Assembly: GCF_025376885.1 (NCBI RefSeq)
Contig: NZ_JAHUBR010000001.1
Coordinates: 2,604,001-2,668,000, forward strand
DNA length: 64,000 bases
Direction: 5' to 3'
DNA from: Pseudoruegeria sp. SHC-113
GTDB taxonomy: Bacteria; Pseudomonadota; Alphaproteobacteria; Rhodobacterales; Rhodobacteraceae
The notes beneath the pieces were generated by a model, which made no database searches, had not been told where the DNA came from, and saw only the letters and a list, made by a program, of their open reading frames with translations. The position numbers were made by a program, and so were the translations under genes. Below are positions 1-8,049 of the stretch, one piece after another (the stretch's first letter is position 1; each line of letters begins with the position of its first letter).

Positions 1-568
1 CTGCGCCTGGCTCGTGCATCTGGCCTATGTAAGCGCCTTTCCCAACTGGGTGCGTGTGGTGCCCGCGCTGATGGCTTTGGGTATCCTCTTTGACATCATC
101 GTCACCAATACCTCGGTCGTCTTCATCTCCCGCTTTTCCGCCAGCGCCTTTCGCTCCACCTTCGAGATGATCTTCGGCTATTTGCAGTTCATCCTTTGCT
201 TCGGCGTCTTCTATTTCTGCTACAAGGACGGCTTCGTGGTGAACCTCGAATTCGGTAAGGAGTTCTCGCTCAGCTATTTCGAAGGCGTCTATTTCAGCAT
301 CGTGACAGCCACGACGCTGGGCTATGGCGACATCTCCCCCCGCAACGGCCACTGGCTGGTGCAGAGCATGGTCATGGCGCAGCTCATGGTGTCGCTCTAC
401 TACGGCGCGATCATTCTGGGCGGCGTGGCCAGCTGGATCAACGAGCCCAAGCACCTGAAACCCTTCCGCAAACTGCATCCCGTGGATGATATCCGCAAGC
501 ATGCGCCTGCGGATGGGGCGGAGGGGGGCGCTGCCCCCCGTCCTTCGGACTCCCCCCGAGGTATTTGA
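1..568 (+). CDS. Potassium channel family protein, 5' end outside the window
   Basis: The reading frame is already open at the window edge (…C-A-W-L-V-H-L before the first in-frame GTG at 14), so this is the 3' part of a gene. Three hydrophobic helices are visible (about residues 10-35, 52-70 and 118-138, counted from position 14). Between the last two lies a pore loop with the K+ selectivity filter TATTLGYGDISP, so a tetrameric K+ channel of the inner membrane is the best call. No RCK domain is visible; the protein ends soon after the last helix. The last 16 or so residues (AEGGAAPRPSDSPRGI) are encoded by a copy of the dispersed hairpin repeat described separately, so the natural C-terminus seems to have been replaced or extended. 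The family is secure; ion selectivity in vivo is inferred. Confidence 0.85.
   Translation, partial: CAWLVHLAYVSAFPNWVRVVPALMALGILFDIIVTNTSVVFISRFSASAFRSTFEMIFGYLQFILCFGVFYFCYKDGFVVNLEFGKEFSLSYFEGVYFSIVTATTLGYGDISPRNGHWLVQSMVMAQLMVSLYYGAIILGGVASWINEPKHLKPFRKLHPVDDIRKHAPADGAEGGAAPRPSDSPRGI
523..568 (+). repeat. Partial copy of composite palindromic repeat (B1) in a coding 3' end
   Basis: A 7-bp GC stem (523-529 with 533-539, loop GCT) is followed by a small GTCC-TTC-GGAC hairpin (540-550) and the tail TCCCCCCGAGGTATTTGA (551-568). The order (GC hairpin, second hairpin, then a CTCCCCCGAGATATTT-like tail) matches half of the longer elements at 40240-40354 and 47536-47665. Here it is read through as the end of the K+ channel gene and supplies the stop codon. 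Confidence 0.7.
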
Positions 569-737
569 CGCGAGAGGAAGGGAGCCCCTTTCAGCTTGGT
601 TCAACTTTCTCCGCCGGAGGCAAAAAGGTTAAGCTGATGGCGGCAGCGCTTTGGTTGACGCAAGGTTAACGCATTCGGAGATATCCCGGTTTCGTGATAT
701 AGAAACGCAGTTTTCAAGAAAGACCACCACCGACGTC

Positions 738-758
738 CAGCCGCTGTTTTTGCGGCTG
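738..758 (+). other. Small hairpin in the leader of the secreted protein gene
   Basis: CAGCCGC (738-744) and GCGGCTG (752-758) form a 7-bp stem around a T-rich 7-nt loop, about 40 bases before the next start codon. The surrounding 569-800 gap is otherwise unremarkable: I see no gene in it, only a weak promoter-like TTGACG at 655-660. The hairpin could be a leader structure or a weak terminator of the upstream gene. Confidence 0.35.
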
Positions 759-800
759 CGTTGGCAATTTTCCAAATACTTTCAACGCAAGGATAGTCCC

Positions 801-1043
801 ATGACCTGCAAGACACTTGTTGCCGCTTTGATCCTCACCACCACCCCGCTCGCCGCACAGGCGCAGTTCATCGGGATGGGCCGCACGCTGGGGGCCGTTT
901 CCCAGATCAGCACCTCGCTGGAGAAAAGCTGCCTCGGCAAGCCCGGGTGCGGCCAGACAGCAGACCTAACGACCCGCGCTGACACCACCGCGCTGGCCAC
1001 CCCGCCGGTCGCTCAGCCCGGCGCGAAAAAGACCAACGAATGA
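801..1043 (+). CDS. Small secreted protein of unknown function (80 aa)
   Basis: The ATG at 801 is preceded by a GGATAG ribosome-binding site with good spacing. Residues 1-21 form a typical Sec signal peptide (MTCKTLVAALILTTTPLAAQA, cleavage near AQA-QF), so the product is probably periplasmic with a mature part of about 60 residues. The mature part has two cysteines six apart in CLGKPGC, which could form a disulfide, and a low-complexity Thr/Ala/Pro C-terminus. I recognise no family. An open frame extends upstream to 651, but without a signal peptide or ribosome site. A GC hairpin (1051-1073) lies just downstream. Confidence 0.6.
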   Translation: MTCKTLVAALILTTTPLAAQAQFIGMGRTLGAVSQISTSLEKSCLGKPGCGQTADLTTRADTTALATPPVAQPGAKKTNE

Positions 1044-1184
1044 GCCCAGTCCGCCCGGCAGATGGCCGGGCGGGCCCGGAATGTCCGGTGGAGGGACCGC
1101 GTCCCCGAAAGGGCTTTGCCCATTGCCCCTGCCCTACGAAATCTGCTCTAATGGATGTAACCAACAACAAGACATAGAGCAGCC

Positions 1185-3155
1185 ATGAACATGCCCGGTG
1201 ACGATCTCCTGTCCGGTTCCGATGCCAGCCAAACCTACGATGCTTCCTCGATTGAGGTGCTCGAAGGGCTTGAGCCGGTGCGCAAGCGGCCCGGCATGTA
1301 TATCGGCGGCACCGATGAGCGCGCGCTGCATCACATGGTGGCCGAGATACTCGACAACTCGATGGACGAGGCCGTGGCCGGCCACGCCAACCGGATCGAG
1401 GTGGAACTGCACGCGGATTACTCGCTCACCGTGCGCGACAACGGACGCGGCATGCCCTTTGACCCGCATCCGAAATTCCCCGGCAAGAGCGCGCTTGAGG
1501 TGATCCTTTGCACCCTGCACGCCGGCGGCAAATTCTCCGGCAAGGCCTACCAGACGTCTGGCGGCCTGCATGGCGTGGGCGCTTCGGTGGTGAACGCGCT
1601 GTCGGATTCGATGGTCGTGCAGGTGGCGCGGGATCGCAAGCTGGTGGAGCAGCGCTTCTCGCGCGGAGTGCCGCTGGGCCCCGTCGAGCAAATCGGCGCC
1701 GCCCCCAACCGGCGCGGCACCACCACCACCTTCCACGCAGACGAGCAGATCTTCGGCCAGCACCGCTTCAAACCGGCGCGCCTGTTCAAATCCATCCGAT
1801 CCAAGGCTTATCTCTTCTCCGGCGTCGAGATCCGCTGGAAAAGCGCCATCGATGACGGCGAGACGCCGACGGAAGCCACCTTCCACTTCCCTGGTGGCTT
1901 GTCGGACTACCTGCAGGAGACGTTGGGCAAGGCCTCCACCTATGCTGATGCGCCCTTCGCGGGCACCGTGGAGTTTGCCGAGCGCTTCAACACGCCGGGC
2001 AAGGTGGAGTGGGCGATCAACTGGACGCCAAGCCGTGATGGTTTCATCCAATCCTACTGTAACACCGTGCCCACGCCCGAGGGCGGCACCCATGTGGCGG
2101 GGTTCTGGGCGGCGATCCTGAAGGGGATCAAGGCCTACGGCGAGCTTGTGAACAACAAGAAGGCCGCGCAGATCACCCGCGACGATCTGCTAACGGGCGG
2201 CTGCGCCCTTGTCTCCTGCTTCATCAGCGAGCCGGAGTTCGTGGGCCAGACGAAGGACCGCCTCGCCACGGTAGAAGCCCAGCGGCTGGTGGAAGGCGCG
2301 GTGCGCGATCACTTCGACAACTGGCTGGCGGCGGATACGAAGTCGGCCGGCGCGATCCTCGATTTCCTGATCCTGCGCGCTGAAGAACGGCTGCGCCGCA
2401 AGCAGGAGAAAGAGACCCAGCGCAAATCGGCCACCAAGCGGCTGCGCCTGCCCGGCAAGCTGGTGGATTGCTCCGCCACGAGCCGCGAGGGCACGGAGCT
2501 GTTCATCGTGGAAGGCGACTCCGCGGGCGGCTCCGCCAAGATGGCGCGGGACCGCAAGACACAGGCGCTGCTCCCTCTGAGGGGCAAGATCCTGAACGTG
2601 CTCGGCGCGGCTTCCTCCAAGCTGGGCTCAAACGCGGAGATCAACGATCTGACGCAGGCGCTTGGCGTGGGGCTGGGCACGAAGTTCAACGTGGACGATC
2701 TGCGCTACGACAAGATCATCATCATGACGGACGCCGACGTGGACGGGGCCCATATCGCCTCGCTTTTGATGACCTTCTTCTTCACCCAGATGCGCCCGAT
2801 GATCGACGCCGGCCACCTCTATCTGGCCTGCCCGCCGCTCTACCGGCTCACGCAGGGGGCCAAGCGCGTGTATTGCATCGACGATGCGGAGAAGGATGCG
2901 TGGTTCGAGAAGGGTTTGGGCGGCAAGGGCAAGATCGACGTGAGCCGCTTCAAGGGCCTTGGCGAGATGGACGCGAAGGATCTGAAGGACACGACGATGA
3001 ACCCGGCCACGCGCAAGCTGATCCGGGTGACGATCGACGAAGACGAACCGGGCGAAACCGGCGATCTTGTGGAGCGCCTGATGGGCAAGAAGCCGGAGAT
3101 GCGGTTCCAGTATATTCAGGAAAACGCGCGGTTTGTTGAGGAGCTGGATGTTTGA
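1185..3155 (+). CDS. parE: DNA topoisomerase IV subunit B (ParE)
   Basis: ParE is the ATPase subunit of topoisomerase IV, which pairs with ParC to decatenate daughter chromosomes. The 656-residue length fits the family. The N-terminal GHKL ATPase domain shows EILDNSMDE (about 54-62), DNGRGMP (about 86-92) and GGLHGVG. The central transducer domain follows. The TOPRIM domain has EGDSAGGSA (about 442-450) and the metal-binding DADVDGAHI (about 515-523). The sequence LPLRGKILNV is also typical. ParE rather than GyrB is chosen because the protein lacks the longer insert of many proteobacterial GyrB proteins and stays near 650 residues. The ATG at 1185 is the first start that includes the whole ATPase domain. 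The next gene begins only a few bases after the stop. Confidence 0.96.
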   Translation: MNMPGDDLLSGSDASQTYDASSIEVLEGLEPVRKRPGMYIGGTDERALHHMVAEILDNSMDEAVAGHANRIEVELHADYSLTVRDNGRGMPFDPHPKFPGKSALEVILCTLHAGGKFSGKAYQTSGGLHGVGASVVNALSDSMVVQVARDRKLVEQRFSRGVPLGPVEQIGAAPNRRGTTTTFHADEQIFGQHRFKPARLFKSIRSKAYLFSGVEIRWKSAIDDGETPTEATFHFPGGLSDYLQETLGKASTYADAPFAGTVEFAERFNTPGKVEWAINWTPSRDGFIQSYCNTVPTPEGGTHVAGFWAAILKGIKAYGELVNNKKAAQITRDDLLTGGCALVSCFISEPEFVGQTKDRLATVEAQRLVEGAVRDHFDNWLAADTKSAGAILDFLILRAEERLRRKQEKETQRKSATKRLRLPGKLVDCSATSREGTELFIVEGDSAGGSAKMARDRKTQALLPLRGKILNVLGAASSKLGSNAEINDLTQALGVGLGTKFNVDDLRYDKIIIMTDADVDGAHIASLLMTFFFTQMRPMIDAGHLYLACPPLYRLTQGAKRVYCIDDAEKDAWFEKGLGGKGKIDVSRFKGLGEMDAKDLKDTTMNPATRKLIRVTIDEDEPGETGDLVERLMGKKPEMRFQYIQENARFVEELDV

Positions 3156-3158
3156 GGA

Positions 3159-3620
3159 GTGTCAGTTTTGATCTTTCTCGAGTTGGTCAAAGTAATTATC
3201 CAAAGCCTAATTGCTCTCGGGATAGCCGTTGTAGCTCATAGACAATGGCGGCTGGCAAAACTGACATTAGCTGAGAAGCTGTTTGACCGTAGGATGCAAG
3301 TCTATTCCAAAGTTGCGAGCGAAATTTCAAACCTCAATGCTTTAGGAAAAACCACCGCCGAAACGAGCAACAACTTGGCTGACGCTTGGAGGACTTCCCA
3401 CTTTCTTTTTGGAAAAGAGGTATCGAACTATATTAACGAAATCCGTGCCGAAGTGCAGGACATAGAATTTTATCAATCACTCATTGAATCCGAAGCACAT
3501 AAAGAAACGCGGCCTGAAAACATTGACCGGCAGGCCGAAAAAAAGAAGTGGCTCTCTAAACAAAGTGATCCCCTTTTTGAAGCTTTCTTACCTTACCTGA
3601 CACTTACGGACTACCAGTAG
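3159..3620 (+). CDS. Orphan AT-rich gene directly after parE, unknown function
   Basis: The product has up to 153 residues: one N-terminal hydrophobic segment (about 3-26), then a mostly helical, charged cytoplasmic region rich in Glu, Lys and Asn. This looks like a membrane-anchored coiled-coil-type protein; I recognise no family. Base composition is clearly different from both neighbours, with many TTA, AAA, AAT and ATA codons, which suggests recent acquisition. Two starts are possible: GTG at 3159, which lacks a well-placed ribosome site, or TTG at 3168, which has GAGGAG (3154-3159) 8 bases upstream overlapping the parE stop. I favour TTG 3168 on spacing but give the longer frame. The gene ends beside a cluster of hairpin repeats. 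Confidence 0.6.
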   Translation: MSVLIFLELVKVIIQSLIALGIAVVAHRQWRLAKLTLAEKLFDRRMQVYSKVASEISNLNALGKTTAETSNNLADAWRTSHFLFGKEVSNYINEIRAEVQDIEFYQSLIESEAHKETRPENIDRQAEKKKWLSKQSDPLFEAFLPYLTLTDYQ

Positions 3621-3638
3621 AGTTGTGTGCCAACTTAA

Positions 3639-3818
3639 GCGCCCGCCCAGGGGGCGGGTCGGGCGCGTGCGACATGCTTTGCATGTCGCATTGGGTTGAG
3701 AGCAGAGCGCGGCTCGCCAAAGGGCAGCCCCAGCCCGTAGGTGGGGGCGATAGCCCCCGCCTGGGGGGCGGGCGGGGGCTGTCCGGCCTGCGGCCGGACG
3801 GTTGGTTGAGAGTGAAGC
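3639..3818 (+). repeat. Tandem pair of double-hairpin elements (family A, copy 1)
   Basis: Two units follow each other in this 268-bp gene-free gap. Unit 1: an outer stem GCGCCCG (3639-3645) with CGGGCGC (3660-3666), then a perfect 10-bp hairpin TGCGACATGC-TTT-GCATGTCGCA (3668-3690), then TTGGGTTGAGAGCAGAGC (3691-3708). Unit 2: a 10-bp stem AGCCCCCGCC (3752-3761) with GGCGGGGGCT (3771-3780), then an 8-bp hairpin GTCCGGCC-TGC-GGCCGGAC (3781-3799), then GGTTGGTTGAGAGTGAAGC (3800-3818). The stems differ in sequence but the order hairpin 1, hairpin 2 and GGTTGAGAG tail is repeated. Confidence 0.65.
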
Positions 3819-3888
3819 AACTCCTTCCCAAACAGGGGTGACACCCCGGACGCCACCGCGTTAGGCTCCATGCAAACCGGAGGCTTTC

Positions 3889-4335
3889 ATGGACGCAACC
3901 ACCGCCAAATACGCCGCTCTCATGCTTGCCGCCGGGATCGGCATTCCGCTGTTGGCCGCGCTCAACGCCGCCCTTGGCACGCGGCTTGGCAGCCCCTTTG
4001 CCGCCGGGCTCGTGCTCTTCACCGTCGCCTTCTCTGCCACCGCGCTTGTGGTGCTGCTCACCGGCCCCACCCCGCTTACCAAACTCCCCGGAACGCCCGT
4101 TCATCTCTTTGCCGCCGGGCTGCTTGTCGCCTTCTACGTGCTCTCCATCACATGGGTCGCGCCGCGCTTCGGGGTGGGCAATGCGGTGTTCTTCGTGCTG
4201 CTGGGGCAGCTGATCTCCGCCGCCGCGATCGACCATTTCGGCCTCTTCGGCGCGAAGCTCTCCCCGCTCAGCCTCACCCGTGCAGGCGGCATCGCGGTGA
4301 TGGCCTTCGGCGTCTACCTCACGCAACGCGCCTGA
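3889..4335 (+). CDS. DMT family transporter, YdcZ/DUF606 type
   Basis: This 148-residue protein is almost entirely hydrophobic, with about five membrane helices, and fits the short YdcZ (DUF606) branch of the drug/metabolite transporter superfamily. Members this short resemble half transporters and probably work as dimers. Helices are seen at about 8-28, 36-57, 68-88, 95-115 and 125-145. Substrate is unknown. The start follows CCGGAGGCTTTC, a clear ribosome site. Its stop overlaps the ATG of the next gene (TGATG at 4333-4337), so the two are probably translationally coupled. Confidence 0.75.
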   Translation: MDATTAKYAALMLAAGIGIPLLAALNAALGTRLGSPFAAGLVLFTVAFSATALVVLLTGPTPLTKLPGTPVHLFAAGLLVAFYVLSITWVAPRFGVGNAVFFVLLGQLISAAAIDHFGLFGAKLSPLSLTRAGGIAVMAFGVYLTQRA

Positions 4336-5006
4336 TGCGCGCCCTGCTCCCCCTGCTGCTGCTGGCGGCCTGTACCGTGCGCCCGCTCACACCCAATGAG
4401 GCCGCCTTCACAGAGACGCTCACTGGCGAAAGCCTTGATGCCGCGCCGATCCGCCTGATCACCAATGACTTCATCGGCTCCGTGCCCTATTCGCGCCCTG
4501 TCCGCCCCCGCACCACCTGCCGCGAGAAGATCCTGCCCCAGCCGGAAGGAGACCGCGAAGAGGTGCGCACGGCGGGCATGGTGGTGTTCAACCATGTCCA
4601 CCTGAACCCCGCTTTCGCGCCCGAGGATCTGATGCCCGGCTACCCGGAGCGCCTCAACCTCGTGGCGGCGATGTTTCTGGCCCATGAGATGGTGCATGTC
4701 TGGCAATGGCAGAACCGCGACACCACGGGCTACCACCCGCTGAAAGCCGCCGCCGAGCATCGGGCCGAGGATCCCTATCTGTTCGAGATCGGCGAAAGCC
4801 CGCAATTCGCCGACTACGGCTACGAGCAACAGGCGAGCCTCGTGGAAGAGCTTGTCTGCTGCACAGCTTTGGACCCGGACGGCGCGCGCACGGCGCGGCT
4901 CGCGGCGCTGGTGCGGCAGGCGATGCCCGCCACGCTGGCGCGGCTGGACGATGCGGAGATCTACGTGCCCTGGCCCGATCTGGAGACTGCGGGCATCTGC
5001 AGTTGA
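4335..5006 (+). CDS. Predicted lipoprotein with HExxH motif, unknown function
   Basis: The 223-residue product begins with a lipoprotein signal (MRALLPLLLLAACT, lipobox LAAC, Cys13). It is therefore probably lipid-anchored in the envelope. The segment FLAHEMVHVWQWQNR (about 116-130) contains HExxH, the zinc-binding signature of gluzincin metallopeptidases, in a hydrophobic helix context. A downstream Glu-rich stretch around YGYEQQASLVEELV could supply the third ligand. Similar HExMHxxQ segments occur in DUF4157-like putative peptidases, but the overall match is not certain. It is coupled to the YdcZ-like permease by a 1-bp overlap and converges with the cytochrome gene with no gap. Protease activity is inference. 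Confidence 0.65.
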   Translation: MRALLPLLLLAACTVRPLTPNEAAFTETLTGESLDAAPIRLITNDFIGSVPYSRPVRPRTTCREKILPQPEGDREEVRTAGMVVFNHVHLNPAFAPEDLMPGYPERLNLVAAMFLAHEMVHVWQWQNRDTTGYHPLKAAAEHRAEDPYLFEIGESPQFADYGYEQQASLVEELVCCTALDPDGARTARLAALVRQAMPATLARLDDAEIYVPWPDLETAGICS

Positions 5007-5399
5007 TCAGCGCTGCAGGCTTTGCAGATAGGCGATCAGATCCACCACCGGCTGGCTCGTGAACACCGGCTGGCCCGTCTCGGCCTTGATCACGGCGTCC
5101 TGCCCCTCAAAAAAATCGCCGTAAACGGGCATCGGACTGCCATGGGCCACGAGCGGATCACGCCCGTCGATCCGTGCAGCGACGCGGGCCACGGGGAAGC
5201 GGCCCTCATTGCCCGCCGCAAGGGCTGTCAGATCGCTGGGCTGTGGATTGAGCGAAGCGGCAAGCGGCCCCATGCCATCGGCCTTGTCCCCGTGGCAGCG
5301 GGCGCAATAGTCGGTGTAGAGCGCGTGCCCTTCGACCATGTCCTGCGCCTGCAGCGGCCCGGCCAGCGCCAGAAGCAACGGGATCCAACCTGTATTCAT
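5007..5399 (-). CDS. Class I c-type cytochrome
   Basis: This is a periplasmic monohaem electron carrier of 130 residues. A Sec signal peptide (MNTGWIPLLLALAGPLQAQ) is followed by the haem attachment motif CARCHG (CxxCH) about 13 residues into the mature protein. A Met-containing stretch (GSPMPVYGDF) about 70 residues later is the likely axial ligand. The ATG at 5399 is chosen because AGGAGG lies just upstream and the signal peptide starts there; the frame stays open further upstream without support. It converges with the lipoprotein gene. The redox partner cannot be told from the context, as no oxidase or dehydrogenase lies beside it. Confidence 0.85.
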   Translation of the reverse strand: MNTGWIPLLLALAGPLQAQDMVEGHALYTDYCARCHGDKADGMGPLAASLNPQPSDLTALAAGNEGRFPVARVAARIDGRDPLVAHGSPMPVYGDFFEGQDAVIKAETGQPVFTSQPVVDLIAYLQSLQR

Positions 5400-5542
5400 T
5401 GCAAACCTCCTTCCGCTCCCCACGAAAGGATCCTGCAACGCGCGCAAGGGGCGAGCCTTGATCGGGATCAAACCGCCGCTTTCGGGTTGCACTGGCACAG
5501 CCGCCGCGCCAGCCTGCACCCACAGCCCCCAAAGGAGCGCCC

Positions 5543-6145
5543 ATGCCTGCCCTGTTGAAAACCACCGTCACTGGCCGTGTCACATGGCTGGGCACCGTGA
5601 AAAGCCGCGCCGATGCCCTTGCTTCGGCTCCGCGCGAGGTGCTGGAACTGCGCTTTTCCGGCCCCGTCGGGGAGGATCACGGCGGGCTCACCCGCCCCTC
5701 GTGCTCACGCGTGATCAGCCAGTACCCGCGCAGCACCGAGATCCGCAACACGCGCCAGCTCTCTGTCGTTTCGGCGGAGGAACTGGCCAAGATCGCCGCC
5801 CAGCTCGGCCTACCGCAGCTGGATCCCGCGTGGATCGGTGCCACCGTCGTTATAGAGGGCATCCCCGATTTCAGCCACATCCCGCCTTCAAGCCGCCTGC
5901 AGGGCGAGAATGGCGCGACCCTCACGGTGGATATGCAGAACCGCCCCTGCCACCTGCCCGCCCCGGTGATCGAGGCCGCCCAGCCCGGCCACGGCAAGGG
6001 CTTCAAGGCGGCGGCCAAGGGCCTGCGCGGTGTCACGGCCTGGGTGGAACGCGAAGGCAGTTTGCGGCTTGGCGAGGCGATCACGCTGCATATTCCCGAC
6101 CAGCGCCCATGGCAGCCGCTGCCCGACCACCTGTCAGGACGCTAG
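5543..6145 (+). CDS. MOSC domain-containing protein
   Basis: The 200-residue protein resembles stand-alone MOSC domain proteins, the C-terminal module of molybdenum cofactor sulfurases and of YiiM/YuaD proteins. The stretch RNTRQLSVVSAEELAKIAAQ, followed by LDPAWIGATVVIEGIPDFS and PPSSRL, is typical of the fold. A conserved cysteine appears in NRPCHLP (about residue 136), the usual position for a sulfur carrier or ligand. The ATG follows AAGGAGCGCCC, a strong ribosome site. The gene is divergent from the cytochrome. The biochemical role is not established for this subfamily. Confidence 0.75.
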   Translation: MPALLKTTVTGRVTWLGTVKSRADALASAPREVLELRFSGPVGEDHGGLTRPSCSRVISQYPRSTEIRNTRQLSVVSAEELAKIAAQLGLPQLDPAWIGATVVIEGIPDFSHIPPSSRLQGENGATLTVDMQNRPCHLPAPVIEAAQPGHGKGFKAAAKGLRGVTAWVEREGSLRLGEAITLHIPDQRPWQPLPDHLSGR

Positions 6146-6309
6146 GCGGAGAAATAGACACCCATCGCGCCCGCGCGTTTCCCATCCGAAACGGCATTCG
6201 ACGATTTCAGCGTGGATTAGGTCGGAAAACCGCCTGTTGCGGCCATAAGCGCCGCGTATAGCTGGGGCAGACGCCGGGGCAACCGGCTCCAGCCAACAGG
6301 GATCGCACC

Positions 6310-7986
6310 ATGGGTTACAAGTCCGACATCGAAATCGCCCGCGAGGCCAACAAGAAACCGATCCAGGAGATCGGCGCGAAGCTTGGTATTCCGTCCGAAC
6401 ACCTGCTGCCTTATGGCCACGACAAGGCGAAGGTCGGCGAGGATTTCATCAAGGGGCTTTCGGGGCGCGCAAACGGCAAGCTGATCCTTGTGACCGCGAT
6501 CAACCCGACCCCGGCGGGCGAAGGCAAGACGACGACGACCGTGGGCCTTGGCGACGGGCTGAACCGCATCGGCAAGAAGGCGGCGATCTGCATCCGTGAG
6601 GCCTCGCTCGGCCCCTGTTTCGGGATGAAGGGCGGCGCGGCCGGCGGCGGCTATGCGCAGGTCGTGCCGATGGAGGAGATGAACCTCCATTTCACCGGCG
6701 ACTTCCACGCGATCACCTCTGCGCACAACCTGCTTTCGGCGATGATCGACAACCACATCTACTGGGGCAACGAGCTTGAGATCGACATCCGCCGCGTGGC
6801 CTGGCGCCGCGTCGTGGACATGAACGACCGCGCCCTGCGCCAGATCACCGCCTCGCTGGGCGGCGTGGCCAATGGCTTTCCGCGCGAAGCGGGCTTTGAC
6901 ATCACCGTGGCCTCCGAGGTCATGGCCTGCCTCTGCCTCGCCGACGATCTGGCCGATCTGCAGCAGCGTCTGGGCGATATCATCGTGGCCTACCGCCGGG
7001 ATCGCTCGCCGGTCTATTGCCGCGATCTGAAGGCCGATGGCGCGATGACGGTGCTGCTGAAGGATGCGATGCAGCCCAACCTCGTGCAGACGCTGGAAAA
7101 CAACCCCGCCTTCGTGCACGGCGGCCCGTTTGCCAACATCGCCCACGGCTGCAACTCGGTGATCGCCACCAAGACGGCGCTGAAACTGGCCGATTTCGTG
7201 GTGACGGAAGCGGGCTTCGGCGCCGATCTGGGGGCCGAGAAATTCATGAACATCAAGTGCCGCAAGGCGGGCCTCGCGCCGAGCGTCGTTGTCGTCGTGG
7301 CCACGGTGCGCGCGATGAAGATGAACGGCGGCGTGGCCAAGGCCGATCTCGGGGCCGAGAACGTGGATGCCGTGAAGAAGGGCTGCCCCAACCTTGGCCG
7401 CCACATCGAGAACGTGAAATCCTTCGGCGTGCCGGTGGTGGTGGCGATCAACCATTTCGTCACCGACACCGACGCCGAGGTGCAGGCGGTGAAGGATTAC
7501 GTGGCCAGCATGGGCTCCGAAGCGATCCTCTGCCAGCACTGGGCCAAGGGCAGCGAGGGCACCGAGGCGCTGGCCACCCGCGTGGCGCAGATTGCCGACG
7601 CGAATATGGCCAATTTCGCGCCGCTCTACGCCGATGAAATGGGCCTGTTTGACAAGATCAAGACCATCGCCAAGCGAATCTACCGGGCCGATGAGGTGCT
7701 GGCCGACAAGAAGATCCGCGACCAACTGCGCGACTGGGAAGAGCAAGGCTACGGCCACCTGCCCGTCTGCATGGCGAAGACGCAATACAGCTTCTCGACC
7801 GATCCCAACCTGCGCGGCGCGCCCACGGGCCATTCGGTGCCGGTGCGCGAGGTGCGGCTGTCTGCGGGGGCTGGTTTCATCGTGGTGATCTGCGGGGAAA
7901 TCATGACGATGCCGGGCCTGCCACGCGTGCCGAGCGCGGAGCAGATCATGCTGAACGCGGAAGGTCAGATCGAAGGGCTGTTCTAG
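6310..7986 (+). CDS. fhs: Formate--tetrahydrofolate ligase
   Basis: Fhs makes 10-formyl-tetrahydrofolate from formate, THF and ATP in the cytoplasm. The 558-residue length is normal. The P-loop [20 protein letters not shown] lies at about 65-84, and the family pattern [20 protein letters not shown] and [19 protein letters not shown] are present. The ATG at 6310 fits the family N-terminus. It heads a block with a chorismate mutase-like gene and folD, so formate-derived one-carbon units would pass directly into the FolD reactions. No riboswitch or other known leader was recognised in 6146-6309. Confidence 0.97.
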   Translation: MGYKSDIEIAREANKKPIQEIGAKLGIPSEHLLPYGHDKAKVGEDFIKGLSGRANGKLILVTAINPTPAGEGKTTTTVGLGDGLNRIGKKAAICIREASLGPCFGMKGGAAGGGYAQVVPMEEMNLHFTGDFHAITSAHNLLSAMIDNHIYWGNELEIDIRRVAWRRVVDMNDRALRQITASLGGVANGFPREAGFDITVASEVMACLCLADDLADLQQRLGDIIVAYRRDRSPVYCRDLKADGAMTVLLKDAMQPNLVQTLENNPAFVHGGPFANIAHGCNSVIATKTALKLADFVVTEAGFGADLGAEKFMNIKCRKAGLAPSVVVVVATVRAMKMNGGVAKADLGAENVDAVKKGCPNLGRHIENVKSFGVPVVVAINHFVTDTDAEVQAVKDYVASMGSEAILCQHWAKGSEGTEALATRVAQIADANMANFAPLYADEMGLFDKIKTIAKRIYRADEVLADKKIRDQLRDWEEQGYGHLPVCMAKTQYSFSTDPNLRGAPTGHSVPVREVRLSAGAGFIVVICGEIMTMPGLPRVPSAEQIMLNAEGQIEGLF

Positions 7987-8049
7987 GCCTTGAGGGGCGA
8001 CGCGGAAGGTTTTAAGGAACCCGCAGAATTTCCAAACCGGAGAGAAGCG

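Noticed and set aside
1051-1073. Riboswitch upstream of parE
   Set aside because: The 9-bp GC hairpin after the small secreted gene has no T-run and no conserved aptamer features; it is more likely a 3' end structure of the upstream gene.
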